From Clusia tigrina (lineage: Eukaryota; Arthropoda; Insecta; Diptera; Clusiidae): a stretch of 64,000 nt of DNA. The notes beneath the pieces are model-generated. The model had not been told where the DNA came from, did not search any database, and worked only from the letters and a program-made list of their open reading frames with translations. The stretch lies in NCBI GenBank assembly GCA_920105625.2, contig OV050031.1, positions 97,097,676 to 97,161,675 on the forward strand, given 5' to 3'. Position numbers and translations under genes: made by a program. This document shows positions 12,054 to 25,200 of the stretch, piece after piece; the first letter of the stretch is position 1, and every line of letters starts with the position of its first letter.

Positions 12054-13487
12054 TTACAAGCATTTGTATGTTGCAAACTTTGATAGGTGTAGGACGTACC
12101 GTACAGAATTTAGGGCCATTTGAAGTTTTATCAGTGTTTGATTCGGGACTTAAGGGTAGCATGGCTTTGAGCGATAGCTTAAATTGACAAGAGGCTCGAG
12201 TATTTTATTGTTACAAAATTTCAAGGTTTTATGACGCTCCAATAAAAAGTGACAAGCATTTGTATGTTGCAAACTTTGATAGGTGTAGGACGTACCGTAT
12301 AGAAGTTAGGGCCATTTGAAGTTTTATCAGTGTTTGATTTGGGACTTCAGGGTAGCTTAGCTTTGAGCAATAGCTTAAATTGACAAGAGGCTGAGTACTT
12401 TATTGTTACAAAATTTCAAGGTTTTGTGACGCTCCAGTAAAAAGCTGCAAGCATTTGTATGTTGCAAACTTTGATAGGTGTAGGACGTACCGTAGAAAAT
12501 TTAGGGCCATTTGAAGTTTTATCAGTGTTTGATTCGGGACTTAAGGGTAGCATAACTTTGAGCGATAGCTTAAATTGACAAGAGGCTCGAGTATTTTATT
12601 GTTCCAAAATTTCAAGGTTTTATGACGCTCCAGTAAAAAGTTACAAGCATTTGTATGTTGCAAACTTTGATAGGTGTAGGACGTACCGTACAGAAGTTAG
12701 GGCCATTTGAAGTTTTATCAGTGTTTGATTTGGGACTCAAGGGTAGCATAGCTTTCAGCAATAGCTTAAATTGACAAGAGGCTCGAGTACTTTATTGTTA
12801 CAAAATTTCAAGGTTTTATTAGCTCCAGTAAAAAGTTACAAGCATTTGTATATTGCAAACTTTGATAGGTGTAGGACGTACCGTATAGAAGTTAGGGCCA
12901 TTTGAAGTTTTATCAGTGTTTTATTTGGGATTCAAGGGTAGCATAGCTTTCAGCGATAGCTTAAATTGACAAGAGGCTCGAGTACTTTATTGTTACAAAA
13001 TTTCAAGGTTTTATGACGCTCCAGGAAAAGTTACAAGCATTTATATGTTGCAAACTTTGATAGGTGTAGGACGTACCGTATAGAAGTTAGGGCCTTTTGA
13101 AGTTTTATCACTGTTTGATTTGGGATTCAAGGATAGCATAGCTTTGAGCAATAGCCTAAATTGACAAGAGGCTCGAGTACTTTATTGTTACAAAATTTCA
13201 AGGTTTTATGACGCTCCAGTGAAAAGTTACAAGCATTTGTATGTTGCAAACTTTGATAGGTGTAGGACGTACCGTACAGAATTTAGGGCCATTTGAAGTT
13301 TTATCAGTGTTTGATTCGGGACTTAAGGGTAGCATAGCTTTGAGCGATAGCTTAAATTGTCAAGAGGCTCGAGTATTTTATTGTTACAAAATTTCAAGGT
13401 TTTATGACGCTCCAATAAAAAGTGACAAGCATTTGTATGTTGCAAACTTTGATAGGTGTAGGACGTACCGTATAGAAGTTAGGGCCA
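12054..13487. repeat. Copy of about 7.15-8.79 kb lacking one monomer
   Basis: The stretch follows 7.1-8.79 kb at offset 4,902, then at 4,703 after a change near 12,391. There GGCTGAGTAC marks a hybrid monomer that starts like the one at 7,440 (TTCAGGGTAGCTTAG) and ends like the one at 7,700 (GTGACGCTCC, AAGCTGC). The 199-bp offset change equals one 197-bp monomer plus two 1-bp losses, at about 12,391 and 12,826. Confidence 0.82.
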
Positions 13488-16400
13488 TTTGAAGTTTTAT
13501 CAGTGTTTGATTTGGGACTCAAGGGTAGCATAGCTTTGAGCGATAGCTTAAATTGACAAGAGGCTCGAGTACTTTATTGTTACAAAATTTCAAGGTGTTA
13601 TTACGCTCCAGTAAAAAGTTACAAACATTTGTATGTTGCAAACTTTGATAGGTGTAGGACGTACCGTATAAAAGTTAGGGCCATTTGAAGTTTTATCAGT
13701 GATTGATTTGGGATTCAAGGGTAGCATAGCTTTGAGCGATAGCTTAAATTGACATGAGGCTCGAGTACTTTATTGTTACAAAATTTCAAGGTTTAATGAC
13801 GCTCCAATAAAAAGTTACAAGCATTTGTGTGTTGCAAACTTTGATAGGTGTAGGACGTAGCGTACAGAAGTTAGGGCCATTTGAAGTTTTATCAGTGTTT
13901 TATTTGGGACTCAAGGGTAGCATAGCTTTGAGCGATAGCTTAAATTGACAAGAGGCTCGAGTACTTTATTGTTACAAAATTTCAAGGTTTTATGACGCTC
14001 GAGTAAAAAGTTAAATGCATTTGTGTGTTGCAAACTTTGATAGGTGTAGGACGTACCGTACAGAAGTTGGGGCCATTTGAAGTTTTATCAGTGTTTGATT
14101 TGGGATTCAAGGGTAGCATAGCTTTGAGCGATAGCTTAAATTGACAAGAGGCTCAAGTACTTTATTGTTACAAAATTTCAAGGTTTTATGACGCTAAAGT
14201 AAAAAGTTACAAGCATTTATATGTTGCAAACTTTGATAGGAGTAGGACGTACCGTATAGAAGTTAGGGCCATTTGCAGTTTTATCAGTGCTTGATTTGGG
14301 ATTCAAGGGTAGCATAGCTTTGAGCGATAGCTTAAATTGACATGAGGCTCGAGTACTTTATTGTTACAAAATTTCAAGGTTTTATGACGCTCCAATAAAA
14401 AGTTACAAGCATTTGTATGTTGCAAACTTTGATAGGTGTAGGACGTACCGAATAGAAGTTAGGGCCATTTGAAGTTTTATCAGTGTTTTATTTGGGATTC
14501 AAGGGTAGCATAGCTTTGAGCGATAGCTTAAATTGACAAGAGGCTCGAGTACTTTATTGTTACAAAATTTCAAGGTTTTATTACGCTCCAGTAAAAAGTT
14601 ACAAGCATTTGTATGTTGCAAACTTTGATAAGCGTAGGACGTACCGTATAGAAGTTAGGGCCTTTTGAAGTTTTATCAGTGTTTTATTTGGGATTCAAGG
14701 GTAGCATAGCTTTGAGCGATAGCTTAAATTGACAAGAGGCTCGAGTACTTTATTGTTACAAAATTTCAAGGTTTTATGACGCTCCAGTGAAAAGTTACAA
14801 GCATTTATATGTTGCAAACTTTGATAGGTGTAGGACGTACCGTATAGAAGTTAGGGCCATTTGAAGTTTTATCAGTGTTTTATTTGGGATTCAAGGGTAG
14901 CATAGCTTTGAGCAATAGCTTAAATTGACAAGAGGCTCGAGTACTTTATTGTTACAAAATTTCAAGGTTTTATTACGCTCCAGTAAAAAGTTACTAGCAT
15001 TTATATGTTGCAAACTTTGATATGTGTAGGACGTACCGTATAGAAGTTAGGGCCATTTGAAGTTTTATCAGTGATTGATTTGGGATTCAAGGGTAGCATA
15101 GCTTTGAGCGATAGCTTAAAGTGACAAGAGGCTCGAGTACTTTATTGTTACAAGATTTCAAGGTTTTATGACGCTCCAATAAAAAGTTACAAGCATTTGT
15201 ATGTTGCAAACTTTGATAGGTGTAGGACGTACCGTATAGAAGTTAGGGCCATTTGAAGTTTTATCAGTGTTTTATTTGGGACTCAAGGGTAGCATAGCTT
15301 TGAGCGATAGCTTAAATTGACAAGAGGCTCGAGTACTTTATTGTTACAAAATTTCAAGGTTTTATGACGCTCGAGTAAAAAGTTAAATGCATTTGTGTGT
15401 TGCAAACTTTGATAGGTGTAGGACGTACCGTACAGAAGTTAGGGCCATTTGAAGTTTTATCAGTGTTTTATTTGGGACTCAAGGGTAGCATAGCTTTGAG
15501 CGATAGCTTAAATTGACAAGAGGCTCGAGTACTTTATTGTTACAAAATTTCAAGGTTTTATGACGCTCGAGTAAAAAGTTAAATGCATTTGTGTGTTGCA
15601 AACTTTGAGAGGTGTAGGACGTACCGTACAGAAGTTGGGGCCATTTGAAGTTTTATCAGTGTTTGATTTGGGATTCAAGGGTAGCATAGCTTTGAGCGAT
15701 AGCTTAAATTGACAAGAGGCTCGAGTACTTTATTGTTACAAAATTTCAAGGTTTTATGACTCTCGAGTAAAAAGTTAAATGCATTTGTGTGTTGCAAACT
15801 TTGATAGGTGTAGGACGTACCGTACAGAAGTTAGGGCCATTTGAAGTTTTATCAGTGTTTTATTTGGGACTCAAGGGTAGCATACCTTTGAGCGATAGCT
15901 TAAATTGACAAGAGGCTCGAGTACTTTATTGTTACAAAATTTCAAGGTTTTATGACGCTCGAGAAAAAAGTTAAATGCATTTGTGTGTTGCAAACTTTGA
16001 GAGGTGTAGGACGTACCGTACAGAAGTTGGGGCCATTTGAAGTTTTATCAGTGTTTGATTTGGAATTCAAGGGTAGCATAGCTTTGAGCGATAGCTTCAA
16101 TTGACAAGAGGCTCGAGTACTTTATTGTTACAAAATTTCAAGGTTTTATGACGCTAAAGTAAAAAGTTACAAGCATTTATATGTTGCAAACTTTGATAGG
16201 TGTAGGACGTACCGTATAGAAGTTAGGGCCATTTGAAGTTTTATCAGTGATTGATTTGGGATTCAAGGGTAGCATAGCTTTGAGCGATAGCTTAAATTGA
16301 CATGAGGCTCGAGTACTTTATTGTTACAAAATTTCAAGGTTTTATGACGCTCCAATAAAAACTTACAAGCATTTGTGTGTTGCAAACTTTGATAGGTGTA

Positions 16401-19400
16401 GGACGTACCGTACAGAAGTTAGGGCCATTTGAAGTTTTATCAGTGTTTTATTTGGGACTCAAGGGTAGCATAGCTTTGAGCGATAGCTTAAATTGACAAG
16501 AGGCTCGAGTACTTTATTGTTACAAAATTTCAAGGTTTTATGACGCTCGAGTAAAAAGTTAAATGCATTTGTGTGTTGCAAACTTTGATAGGTGTAGGAC
16601 GTACCGTACAGAAGTTGGGGCCATTTGAAGTTTTATCAGTGTTTGATTTGGGATTCAAGGGTAGCATAGCTTTGAGCGATAGCTTAAATTGACAAGAGGC
16701 TCGAGTACTTTATTGTTACAAAATTTCAAGGTTTTATGACGCTAAAGTAAAAAGTTACAAGCATTTATATGTTGCAAACTTTGATAGGTGTAGGACGTAC
16801 CGTATAGAAGTTAGGGCCATTTGCAGTTTTATCAGTGCTTGATTTGGGATTCAAGGGTAGCATAGCTTTGAGCGATAGCTTAAATTGACATGAGGCTCGA
16901 GTACTTTATTGTTACAAAATTTCAAGGTTTTATGACGCTCCAATAAAAAGTTACAAGCATTTGTATGTTGCAAACTTTGATAGGTGTAGGACGTACCGAA
17001 TAGAAGTTAGGGCCATTTGAAGTTTTATCAGTGTTTTATTTGGGATTCAAGGGTAGCATAGCTTTGAGCGATAGCTTAAATTGACAAGAGGCTCGAGTAC
17101 TTTATTGTTACAAAATTTCAAGGTTTTATTACGCTCCAGTAAAAAGTTACAAGCATTTGTATGTTGCAAACTTTGATAAGCGTAGGACGTACCGTATAGA
17201 AGTTAGGGCCATTTGAAGTTTTATCAGTGTTTTATTTGGGATTCAAGGGTAGCATAGCTTTGAGCGATAGCTTAAATTGACAAGAGGCTCGAGTACTTTA
17301 TTGTTACAAAATTTCAAGGTTTTATGACGCTCCAGTGAAAAGTTACAAGCATTTATATGTTGCAAACTTTGATAGGTGTAGGACGTACCGTATAGAAGTT
17401 AGGGCCATTTGAAGTTTTATCAGTGTTTTATTTGGGACTCAAGGGTAGCATAGCTTTGAGCGATAGCTTAAATTGACAAGAGGCTCGAGTACTTTATTGT
17501 TACAAAATTTCAAGGTTTTATGACGCTCGAGTAAAAAGTTAAATGCATTTGTGTGTTGCAAACTTTGATAGGTGTAGGACGTACCGTACAGAAGTTAGGG
17601 CCATTTGAAGTTTTATCAGTGTTTTATTTGGGACTCAAGGGTAGCATAGCTTTGAGCGATAGCTTAAATTGACAAGAGGCTCGAGTACTTTATTGTTACA
17701 AAATTTCAAGGTTTTATGACGCTCGAGTAAAAAGTTAAATGCATTTGTGTGTTGCAAACTTTGATAGGTGTAGGACGTACCGTACAGAAGTTGGGGCCAT
17801 TTGAAGTTTTATCAGTGTTTGATTTGGGATTCAAGGGTAGCATAGCTTTGAGCGATAGCTTAAATTGACAAGAGGCTCGAGTACTTTATTGTTACAAAAT
17901 TTCAAGGTTTTATGACGCTAAAGTAAAAAGTTACAAGCATTTATATGTTGCAAACTTTGATAGGTGTAGGACGTACCGTATAGAAGTTAGGGCCATTTGA
18001 AGTTTTATCAGTGCTTGATTTGGGATTCAAGGGTAGCATAGCTTTGAGCGATAGCTTAAATTGACATGAGGCTCGAGTACTTTATTGTTACAAAATTTCA
18101 AGGTTTTATGACGCTCCAATAAAAAGTTACAAGCATTTGTATACTGCAAACTTTGATAGGTGTAGGACGTACCGAATAGAAGTTAGGGCCATTTGAAGTT
18201 TTATCATAGTTTTATTTGGGATTCAAGGGTAGCATAGCTTTGAGCGATAGCTTAAATTGACAAGAGGCTCGAGTACTTTATTGTTACAAAATTTCAAGGT
18301 TTTATTACGCTCCAGTAAAAAGTTACAAGCATTTGTATGTTGCAAACTTTGATAAGCGTAGGACGTACCGTATAGAAGTTAGGGCCATTTGAAGTTTTAT
18401 CAGTGTTTTATTTGGGATTCAAGGGTAGCATAGCTTTGAGCGATAGCTTAAATTGACAAGAGGCTCGAGTACTTTATTGTTACAAAATTTCAAGGTTTTA
18501 TGACGCTCCAGTAAAAAGTTACAAGCATTTGTATGTTGCAAACTTTGATAAGCGTAGGACGTACCGTATAGAAGTTAGGGCCATTTGAAGTTTTATCAGT
18601 GTTTTATTTGGGATTCAAGGGTAGCATAGCTTTGACCGATAGCTTAAATTGACAAGAGGCTCGAGTACTTTATTGTTACAAAATTTCAAGGTTTTATGAC
18701 GCTCCAGTGAAAAGTTACAAGCATTTATATGTTGCAAACTTTGATAAGCGTAGGACGTACCGTATAGAAGTTAGGGCCATTTGAAGTTTTATCAGTGTTT
18801 TATTTGGGATTCAAGGGTAGCATAGCTTTGAGCGATAGCTTAAAGTGACAAGAGGGTCGAGTACTTTATTGTTACAAGATTTCAAGGTTTTATGACGCTC
18901 CAATAAAAAGTTACAAACATTTGTATGTTGCAAACTTTGATAGGTGTAGGACGTACCGTATAGAAGTTAGGGCCATTTGAAGTTTTATCAGTGTTTGATT
19001 TGGGACTTAAGGGTAGCATAGCTTTGAGCAATAGCTTAAATTGACAAGAGGTTCGAGTACTTTATTGTTACAAAATTTCAAGGTTTTATTACGCTCCAGT
19101 AAAAAGTTACAAGCATTTGTATGTTGCAAACTTTGATAAGCGTAGGACGTACCGTATAGAAGTTAGGGCCATTTGAAGTTTTATCAGTGTTTGATTTGGG
19201 ATTCAAGGGTAGCATAGCTTTGAGCGATAGCTTAAATTGACAAGAGGCTCGAGTACTTTATTGTTACAAAATTTCAAGGTTTTATGACGCTAAAGTAAAA
19301 AGTTACAAGCATTTATATGTTGCAAACTTTGATATGTGTAGGACGTACCGTATAGAAGTTAGGGCCATTTGAAGTTTTATCAGTGATTGATTTGGGATTC

Positions 19401-19759
19401 AAGGGTAGCATAGCTTTGAGCGATAGCTTAAAGTGACATGAGGCTCGACTACTTTATTGTTACAAAATTTCAAGGTTTTATTACGCTCCAGTAAAAAGTT
19501 ACAAGCATTTATATGTTGCAAACTTTGATATGTGTAGGACGTACCGTATAGAAGTTAGGGCCATTTGAAGTTTTATCAGTGATTGATTTGGGATTCAAGG
19601 GTAGCATAGCTTTGAGCGATAGCTTAAAGTGACAAGAGGCTCGAGTACTTTATTGTTACAAAATTTCAAGGTTTTATGACGCTCCAATAAAAAGTTACAA
19701 GCATTTGTATGTTGCAAACTTTGATAGGTGTAGGACGTACCGTATAGAAGTTAGGGCCA
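13488..19759. repeat. Indel-free subfamily block, 32 monomers
   Basis: The length is 6,272 bp, exactly 32 x 196, and no monomer-length variants were seen inside it. The monomers are unlike the rest of the window. Diagnostic variants are GCTCGAGTAAAAAG with TAAATGCATTTGTGTG, GACGCTAAAG, TGACATGAGG, GATAAGCG, GTGATTGATTTGG and GTGCTTGATTTGG. Most carry GATTCAAGG or GACTCAAGG together with GAGCGATAGC. The 197-bp, 179-bp and CCAGGAAAAG classes are absent. Open frames of 60 codons or more are also absent here, consistent with a different set of variants rather than lost genes. Confidence 0.9.
16428..18387. repeat. Six-monomer (1,176-bp) higher-order repeat
   Basis: The order is a TAAATGCAT monomer ending GAAGTTGGGG, a GCTAAAG monomer, a GTGCTTGATT/TGACATGAGG monomer with ACCGAATAG, and a GATAAGCG monomer. 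It starts at 16,428 and again at 17,604, 1,176 bp later. A third example at 13,880-14,859 lies 2,548 bp (13 x 196) upstream of the first. It also matches a fifth monomer with CCAGTGAAAAG. The copy from 17,604 diverges after about four monomers. Confidence 0.85.
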
Positions 19760-21525
19760 TTTGAAGTTTTATCAGTGTTTGATTTGGGACTTAAGGGTAG
19801 CATAGCTTTGAGCAATAGCTTAAATTGACGAGAGGTTCTAGTATTTTATTGTTACAAAATTTTAATGTTTTATGAGGCTCCAGTAAAAAGTTACAAGTAT
19901 TTATATGTTTGCAAACTTTGATAGGTGTAGGACGTACCGTATAGAAGTTAGTGCCATTTGAAGTTTTATCAGTGTTTGATTTGGGACCTAAGGGTAGCAT
20001 AGCTTTGAGCGATAGCTTAAATTGACAAGAGGCTCGAGTACTTTATTGTTACAGAATTTCAATGTTTTATGACGCTCCAGTAAAAAGTTACAAGCATTTA
20101 TATGTTGCAAACTTTGATAGGTGTAGGACGTACCGTACAGAATTTAGGGCCATTTGAAGTTTTATCAGTGTTTGATTCGGGACTTAAGGGTAGCATAGCA
20201 TTGAGCGATAGCTTAAATTGACAAGAGGCTCGAGTATTTTATTGTTACAAAATTTCAAGGTTTTATGACGCTCCAATAAAAAGTTACAAGCATTTGTATG
20301 TTGCAAACTTTGATAGGTGTAGGACGTACCGTATAGAAGTTAGGGCCATTTGAAGTTTTATCAGTGTTTGATTCGGGACTTAAGGGTAGCATAGCATTGC
20401 GCGATAGCTTAAATTGACAAGAGGCTCGAGTATTTTATTGTTACAAAATTTCAAGGTTTTATGACGCTCCAATAAAAAGTTACAAGCATTTGTATGTTGC
20501 AAACTTTGATAGGTGTAGGACGTTCCGTATAGAAGTTAGGGCCATTTGAAGTTTTATCAGTGTTTGATTTGGGACTTAAGGGTAGCATAGCTTTGAGCAA
20601 TAGCTTAAATTGACAAGAGGCTCGAGTATTTTATTGTTACAAAATTTCAAGGTTTTATGACGCTCCAATCAAAAGTTACAAGCATTTGTATGTTGTAAAC
20701 TTTGATAGGTGTAGGACGTACCGTATAGAAGTTAGGGCCATTTGAAGTTTTATCAGTATTTGATTTGGGACTCAAGGGTAGCATAGCTTTGAGAAATAGC
20801 TTAAATTGACAAGAGGCTCGAGTATTTTATTGTTACAAAATTTTAATGTTTTATGAGGCTCCAGTAAAAAGTTACAAGCATTTATATGTTTGCAAACTAT
20901 GATAGGTGTAGGACGTACCGTATAAAAGTTAGGGCCATTTGAAGTTTTATCAGTGTTTGATTTGGGACTTAAGGGTAGCATAGCTTTGAGCAATAGCTTA
21001 AATTGACAAGACGCTCGAGTACTTTATTGTTACAAAATTTCAAGGTTTTATGACGCTCCAGTAAAAAGTTACAAGCATTTGTATGTTGCAAAATTTGATA
21101 GGTGGAGGACGTACCGTATAGAAGTTAGGACTATTTGAAGTTTTATCAGTGTTTTATTTGGGATTCAAGGGTAGCATAGCTTTGAGCGATAGCTTAAATT
21201 GACAAGAGGCTCGAGTACTTTATTGTTACAAAATTTCAAGGTTTTATGACGCTCCAGTAAAAAGTTACAAGCATTTATATGTTGCAAACTTTGATAGGTG
21301 TAGGACGTACCGTATAGAATTTAGGGCCATTTGAAGTTTTATCAGTGTTTGATTCGGCACTTAAGGGTAGCATAGCTTTGATCGATATCTTAAATTGACA
21401 AGAGGCTCGAGTACTCCATTGTTACAGAATTTCAATGTTTTATGACGCTCCAGTAAAAAGTTACAAGCATTTATGTGTTGCAAACTTTGATAGGTGTAGG
21501 ACGTACCGTATAGAAGTTAGGGCCA
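19760..21525. repeat. Transition block between subfamilies
   Basis: This is 1,766 bp, 9 x 196 + 2. The two extra bases come from 197-bp monomers near 19,906 and 20,886. Variants typical of the left territory return here (GACTTAAGG with GAGCAATAGC, TTCGGCAC, CTCCATTGTTACAG). Two adjacent monomers share GCATAGCATTG (about 20,192 and 20,388), a local 196-bp duplication. No junction with non-satellite sequence is present at either side. Confidence 0.8.
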
Positions 21526-22239
21526 TTTGAAGTTTTATCAGTGTTTGATTCGGGACTTAAGGGTAGCATAGCTTTGAGCGATAGCTTAAATTGGCAAGAG
21601 GCTCGAGTACTTTATTGTTACAAAATTTTAAGGTTTTATGACGCTCCAGTAAAAAGTTACAAGCATTTGTATGTTGCAAACTTTGATAGGTGTAGGACGT
21701 ACCGTATAGAAGTTAGGGCCATTTGAAGTTTTATCAGTGTTTGATTTGGGACTTAAGGGTAGCATAGCTTTGAGCAATAGCTTAAATTGACAAGAAGCTC
21801 GAGTACTTTATTGTTACAAAATTTCAATATTTTATTACGCTCCAGTAAAAAGTTACAAGCATTTGTATGTTGCAAACTTTGATAGGTGTAGGACGTACCG
21901 TACAGAATTTAGGGCCATTTGAAGTTTTATCAGTGTTTGATTCGGGATTCAAGGGTAGCATAGCTTTGAGCGATAGCTTAAATTGACAAGAGGCTCGAGT
22001 ACTTTATTGTTACAAAATTTCAAGGTTTTATGACGCTCCAGTAAAAAGTTACAAGCATTTATATGTTGCAAACTTTGATAGGTGTAGGACGTACCGTATA
22101 GAAGTTAGGGCCATTTGATGTTTTATCAGTGTTTGATTTGGGATTCAAGGATAGCATAGTTTTGAGCAATAGCTTAAATTGACAAGAGGCTCGAGTACTT
22201 TATTGTTACAAAATTTCAAGGTTTTATGACGCTCCAGTG
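21526..22239. repeat. Second copy of the left-edge segment
   Basis: It matches 1 to about 714 at offset 21,525, with the same order of the TTGGCAAG, GACTTAAGG, TTCGGGATTC and TTTGATG/AAGGATAGC monomers. Scattered single-base differences occur, such as CAAGAAGCTC near 21,793 and TAGTTTTGAGC near 22,159. It marks where the left-territory sequence starts again after the 32-monomer block and the transition. Confidence 0.83.
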
Positions 22240-25200
22240 AAAAGTTACAAGCATTTGTATGTTGCAAACTTTGATAGGTGTAGGACGTACCGTATAGAAT
22301 TTAGGGCCATTTGAAGTTTTATCAGTGTTTGATTCGGCACTTAAGGGTAGCATAGCTTTGATCGATAGCTTAAATTGACAAGAGGCTCGAGTACTCCATT
22401 GTTACAGAATTTCAATGTTTTATGACGCTCCAGTAAAAAGTTACAAGCATTTATATGTTGCAAACTTTGATAGGTGTAGGATGTACCGTATAGAAGTTAG
22501 GGCCATTTGAAGTTTTATCAGTGTTTGATTCGGGACTTAAGGGTAGCATAGCTTTGAGCGATAGCTTAAATTGGCAAGAGGCTCGAGTACTTTATTGTTA
22601 CAAAATTTTAAGGTTTTATGACGCTCCAGTAAAAAGTTACAAGCATTTGTATGTTGCAAACTTTGATAGGTGTAGGACGTACCGTATAGAAGTTAGGGCC
22701 ATTTAAAGTTTTATCAGTGTTTGATTTGGGACTCAAGGGTAGCATAGCTTTGAGCAATAGCTTAAGTTGACAAGAGGCTCGAGTGCTTTATTGTTACAAA
22801 ATTTCAATGTTTTATTACGCTCCAGTAAAAAGTTACAAGCATTTGTATGTTGCAAACTTTGATAGGTGTAGGACGAACCGTACAGAATTTAGGGCCATTT
22901 GAAGTTTTATCAGTGTTTGATTCGGGACTTAAGGGTAGCATAGCTTTGAGCGATAGCTTAAATTGACAAGAGGCTCGAGTACTTTATTGTTACAAAATTT
23001 CAATATTTTATTACGCTCCAGTAAAAAGTTACAAGCATTTGTATGTTGCAAACTTTGATAGGTGTAGGACGTACCGTACAGAATTTAGGGCCATTTGAAG
23101 TTTTATCAGTGTTTGATTCGGGACTTAAGGGTAGCATGGCTTTGAGCGATAGCTTAAATTGACAAGAGGCTCGAGTATTTTATTGTTACAAAATTTCAAG
23201 GTTTTATGACGCTCCAATAAAAAGTGACAAGCATTTGTATGTTGCAAACTTTGATAGGTGTAGGACGTACCGTATAGAAGTTAGGGCCATTTGAAGTTTT
23301 ATCAGTGTTTGATTTGGGACTTCAGGGTAGCATAGCTTTGAGCAATAGCTTAAATTGACAAGAGGCTCGAGTACTTTATTGTTACAAAATTTTAATGTTT
23401 TATGAGGCTCCAGTAAAAAGTTACAAGAATTTATATGTTTGCAAACTTTGATAGGGACGTACCGTATAAAAGTTAGGGCCATTTGAAGTTTTATCAGTGT
23501 TTGATTTGGGACTCAAGGGTAGCATAGCTTTGAGCAATAGCTTAAGTTGACAAGAGGCTCGAGTACTTTATTGTTACAAAATTTCAATGTTTTATTACGC
23601 TCCAGTAAAAAGTTACAAGCATTTGTATATTGCAAACTTTGATAGGTGTAGGACGTACCGTATAGAAGTTAGGGCCATTTGAAGTTTTATCAGTGTTTTA
23701 TTTGGGATTCAAGGGTAGCATAGCTTTCAGCGATAGCTTAAATTGACAAGAGGCTCGAGTACTTTATTGTTACAAAATTTCAAGGTTTTATGACGCTCCA
23801 GGAAAAGTTACAAGCATTCATATGTTGCAAACTTTGATAGGTGTAGGACGTACCGTATAGAAGTTAGGGCCTTTTGAAGTTTTATCACTGTTTGATTTGG
23901 GATTCAAGGATATTATAGCTTTGAGCAATAGCCTAAATTGACAAGAGGCTCGAGTACTTTATTGTTACAAAATTTCAAGGTTTTATGACGCTCCAGTGAA
24001 AAGTTACAAGCATTTGTATGTTGCAAACTTTGATAGGTGTAGGACGTACCGTACAGAATTTAGGGCCATTTGAAGTTTTATCAGTGTTTGATTCGGGACT
24101 TAAGGGTAGCATAGCTTTGAGCGATAGCTTAAATTGTCAAGAGGCTCGAGTATTTTATTGTTACAAAATTTCAAGGTTTTATGACGCTCCAATAAAAAGT
24201 GACAAGCATTTGTATGTGTAGGACGTACCGTATAGAAGTTAGGGCCATTTGAAGCTTTATCAGTGTTTGATTTGGGACTTAAGGGTAGCATAGCTTTGAG
24301 CAATAGCTTAAATTGACAAGAGGCTCGAGTACTTTATTGTTACAAAATTTTAATGTTTTATGAGGCTCCAGTAAAAAGTTCCAAGCATTTATATGTTTGC
24401 AAACTTTGATAGGTGTAGGACGTACCGTATAAAAGTTAAGGCCATTTGAAGTTTTATCAGTGTTTGATTTGGGACTTAAGGGTAGCATAGCTTTGAGCAA
24501 TAGCTTAAATTGACAAGAGGCTCGAGTACTTTATTGTTACAAAATTTCAAGGTTTTGTGATGCTCCAGTAAAAAGCTACAAGCATTTGTATGTTGCAAAC
24601 TTTGATATTTGTAGGATGTACCGTACAGAAGTTAGGGCCATTTGAAGCTTTATCAGTGTTTGATTTGGGACTCAAGGGCATCATAGCTTTGAGCAATAGC
24701 TTAAATTGACAAGAGGCTCGAGTACTTTATTGTTACAAAATTTCAAGGTTTTATGACGCTCCAGTGAAAAGTTCAAGCATTTGTATGTTGCAAACTTTGA
24801 TAGGTGTAGGACGTACCGTATAGAATTTAGGGCCATTTGAAGTTTTATCAGTGTTTGATTCGGCACTTAAGGGTAGCATAGCTTTGATCGATAGCTTAAA
24901 TTGACAAGAGGCTCGAGTACTCCATTGTTACAGAATTTCAATGTTTTATGACGCTCCAGTAAAAAGTTACAAGCATTTATATGTTGCAAACTTTGATAGG
25001 TGTAGGACGTACCGTATAGAAGTTAGGGCCATTTGAAGTTTTATCAGAGTTTGATTCGGGACTTAAGGGTAGCATAGCTTTGAGCGATAGCTTAAATTGG
25101 CAAGAGGCTCGAGTACTTTATTGTTACAAAATTTTAAGGTTTTATGACGCTCCAGTAAAAAGTTACAAGCATTTGTATGTTGCAAACTTTGATAGGTGTA

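Noticed and set aside
13488..19759. A possible transposon or foreign insertion, because the marker classes vanish here
   Set aside because: The block is the same 196-bp satellite in the same phase and orientation (32 x 196 bp), with no terminal repeats, target-site duplication or coding sequence.
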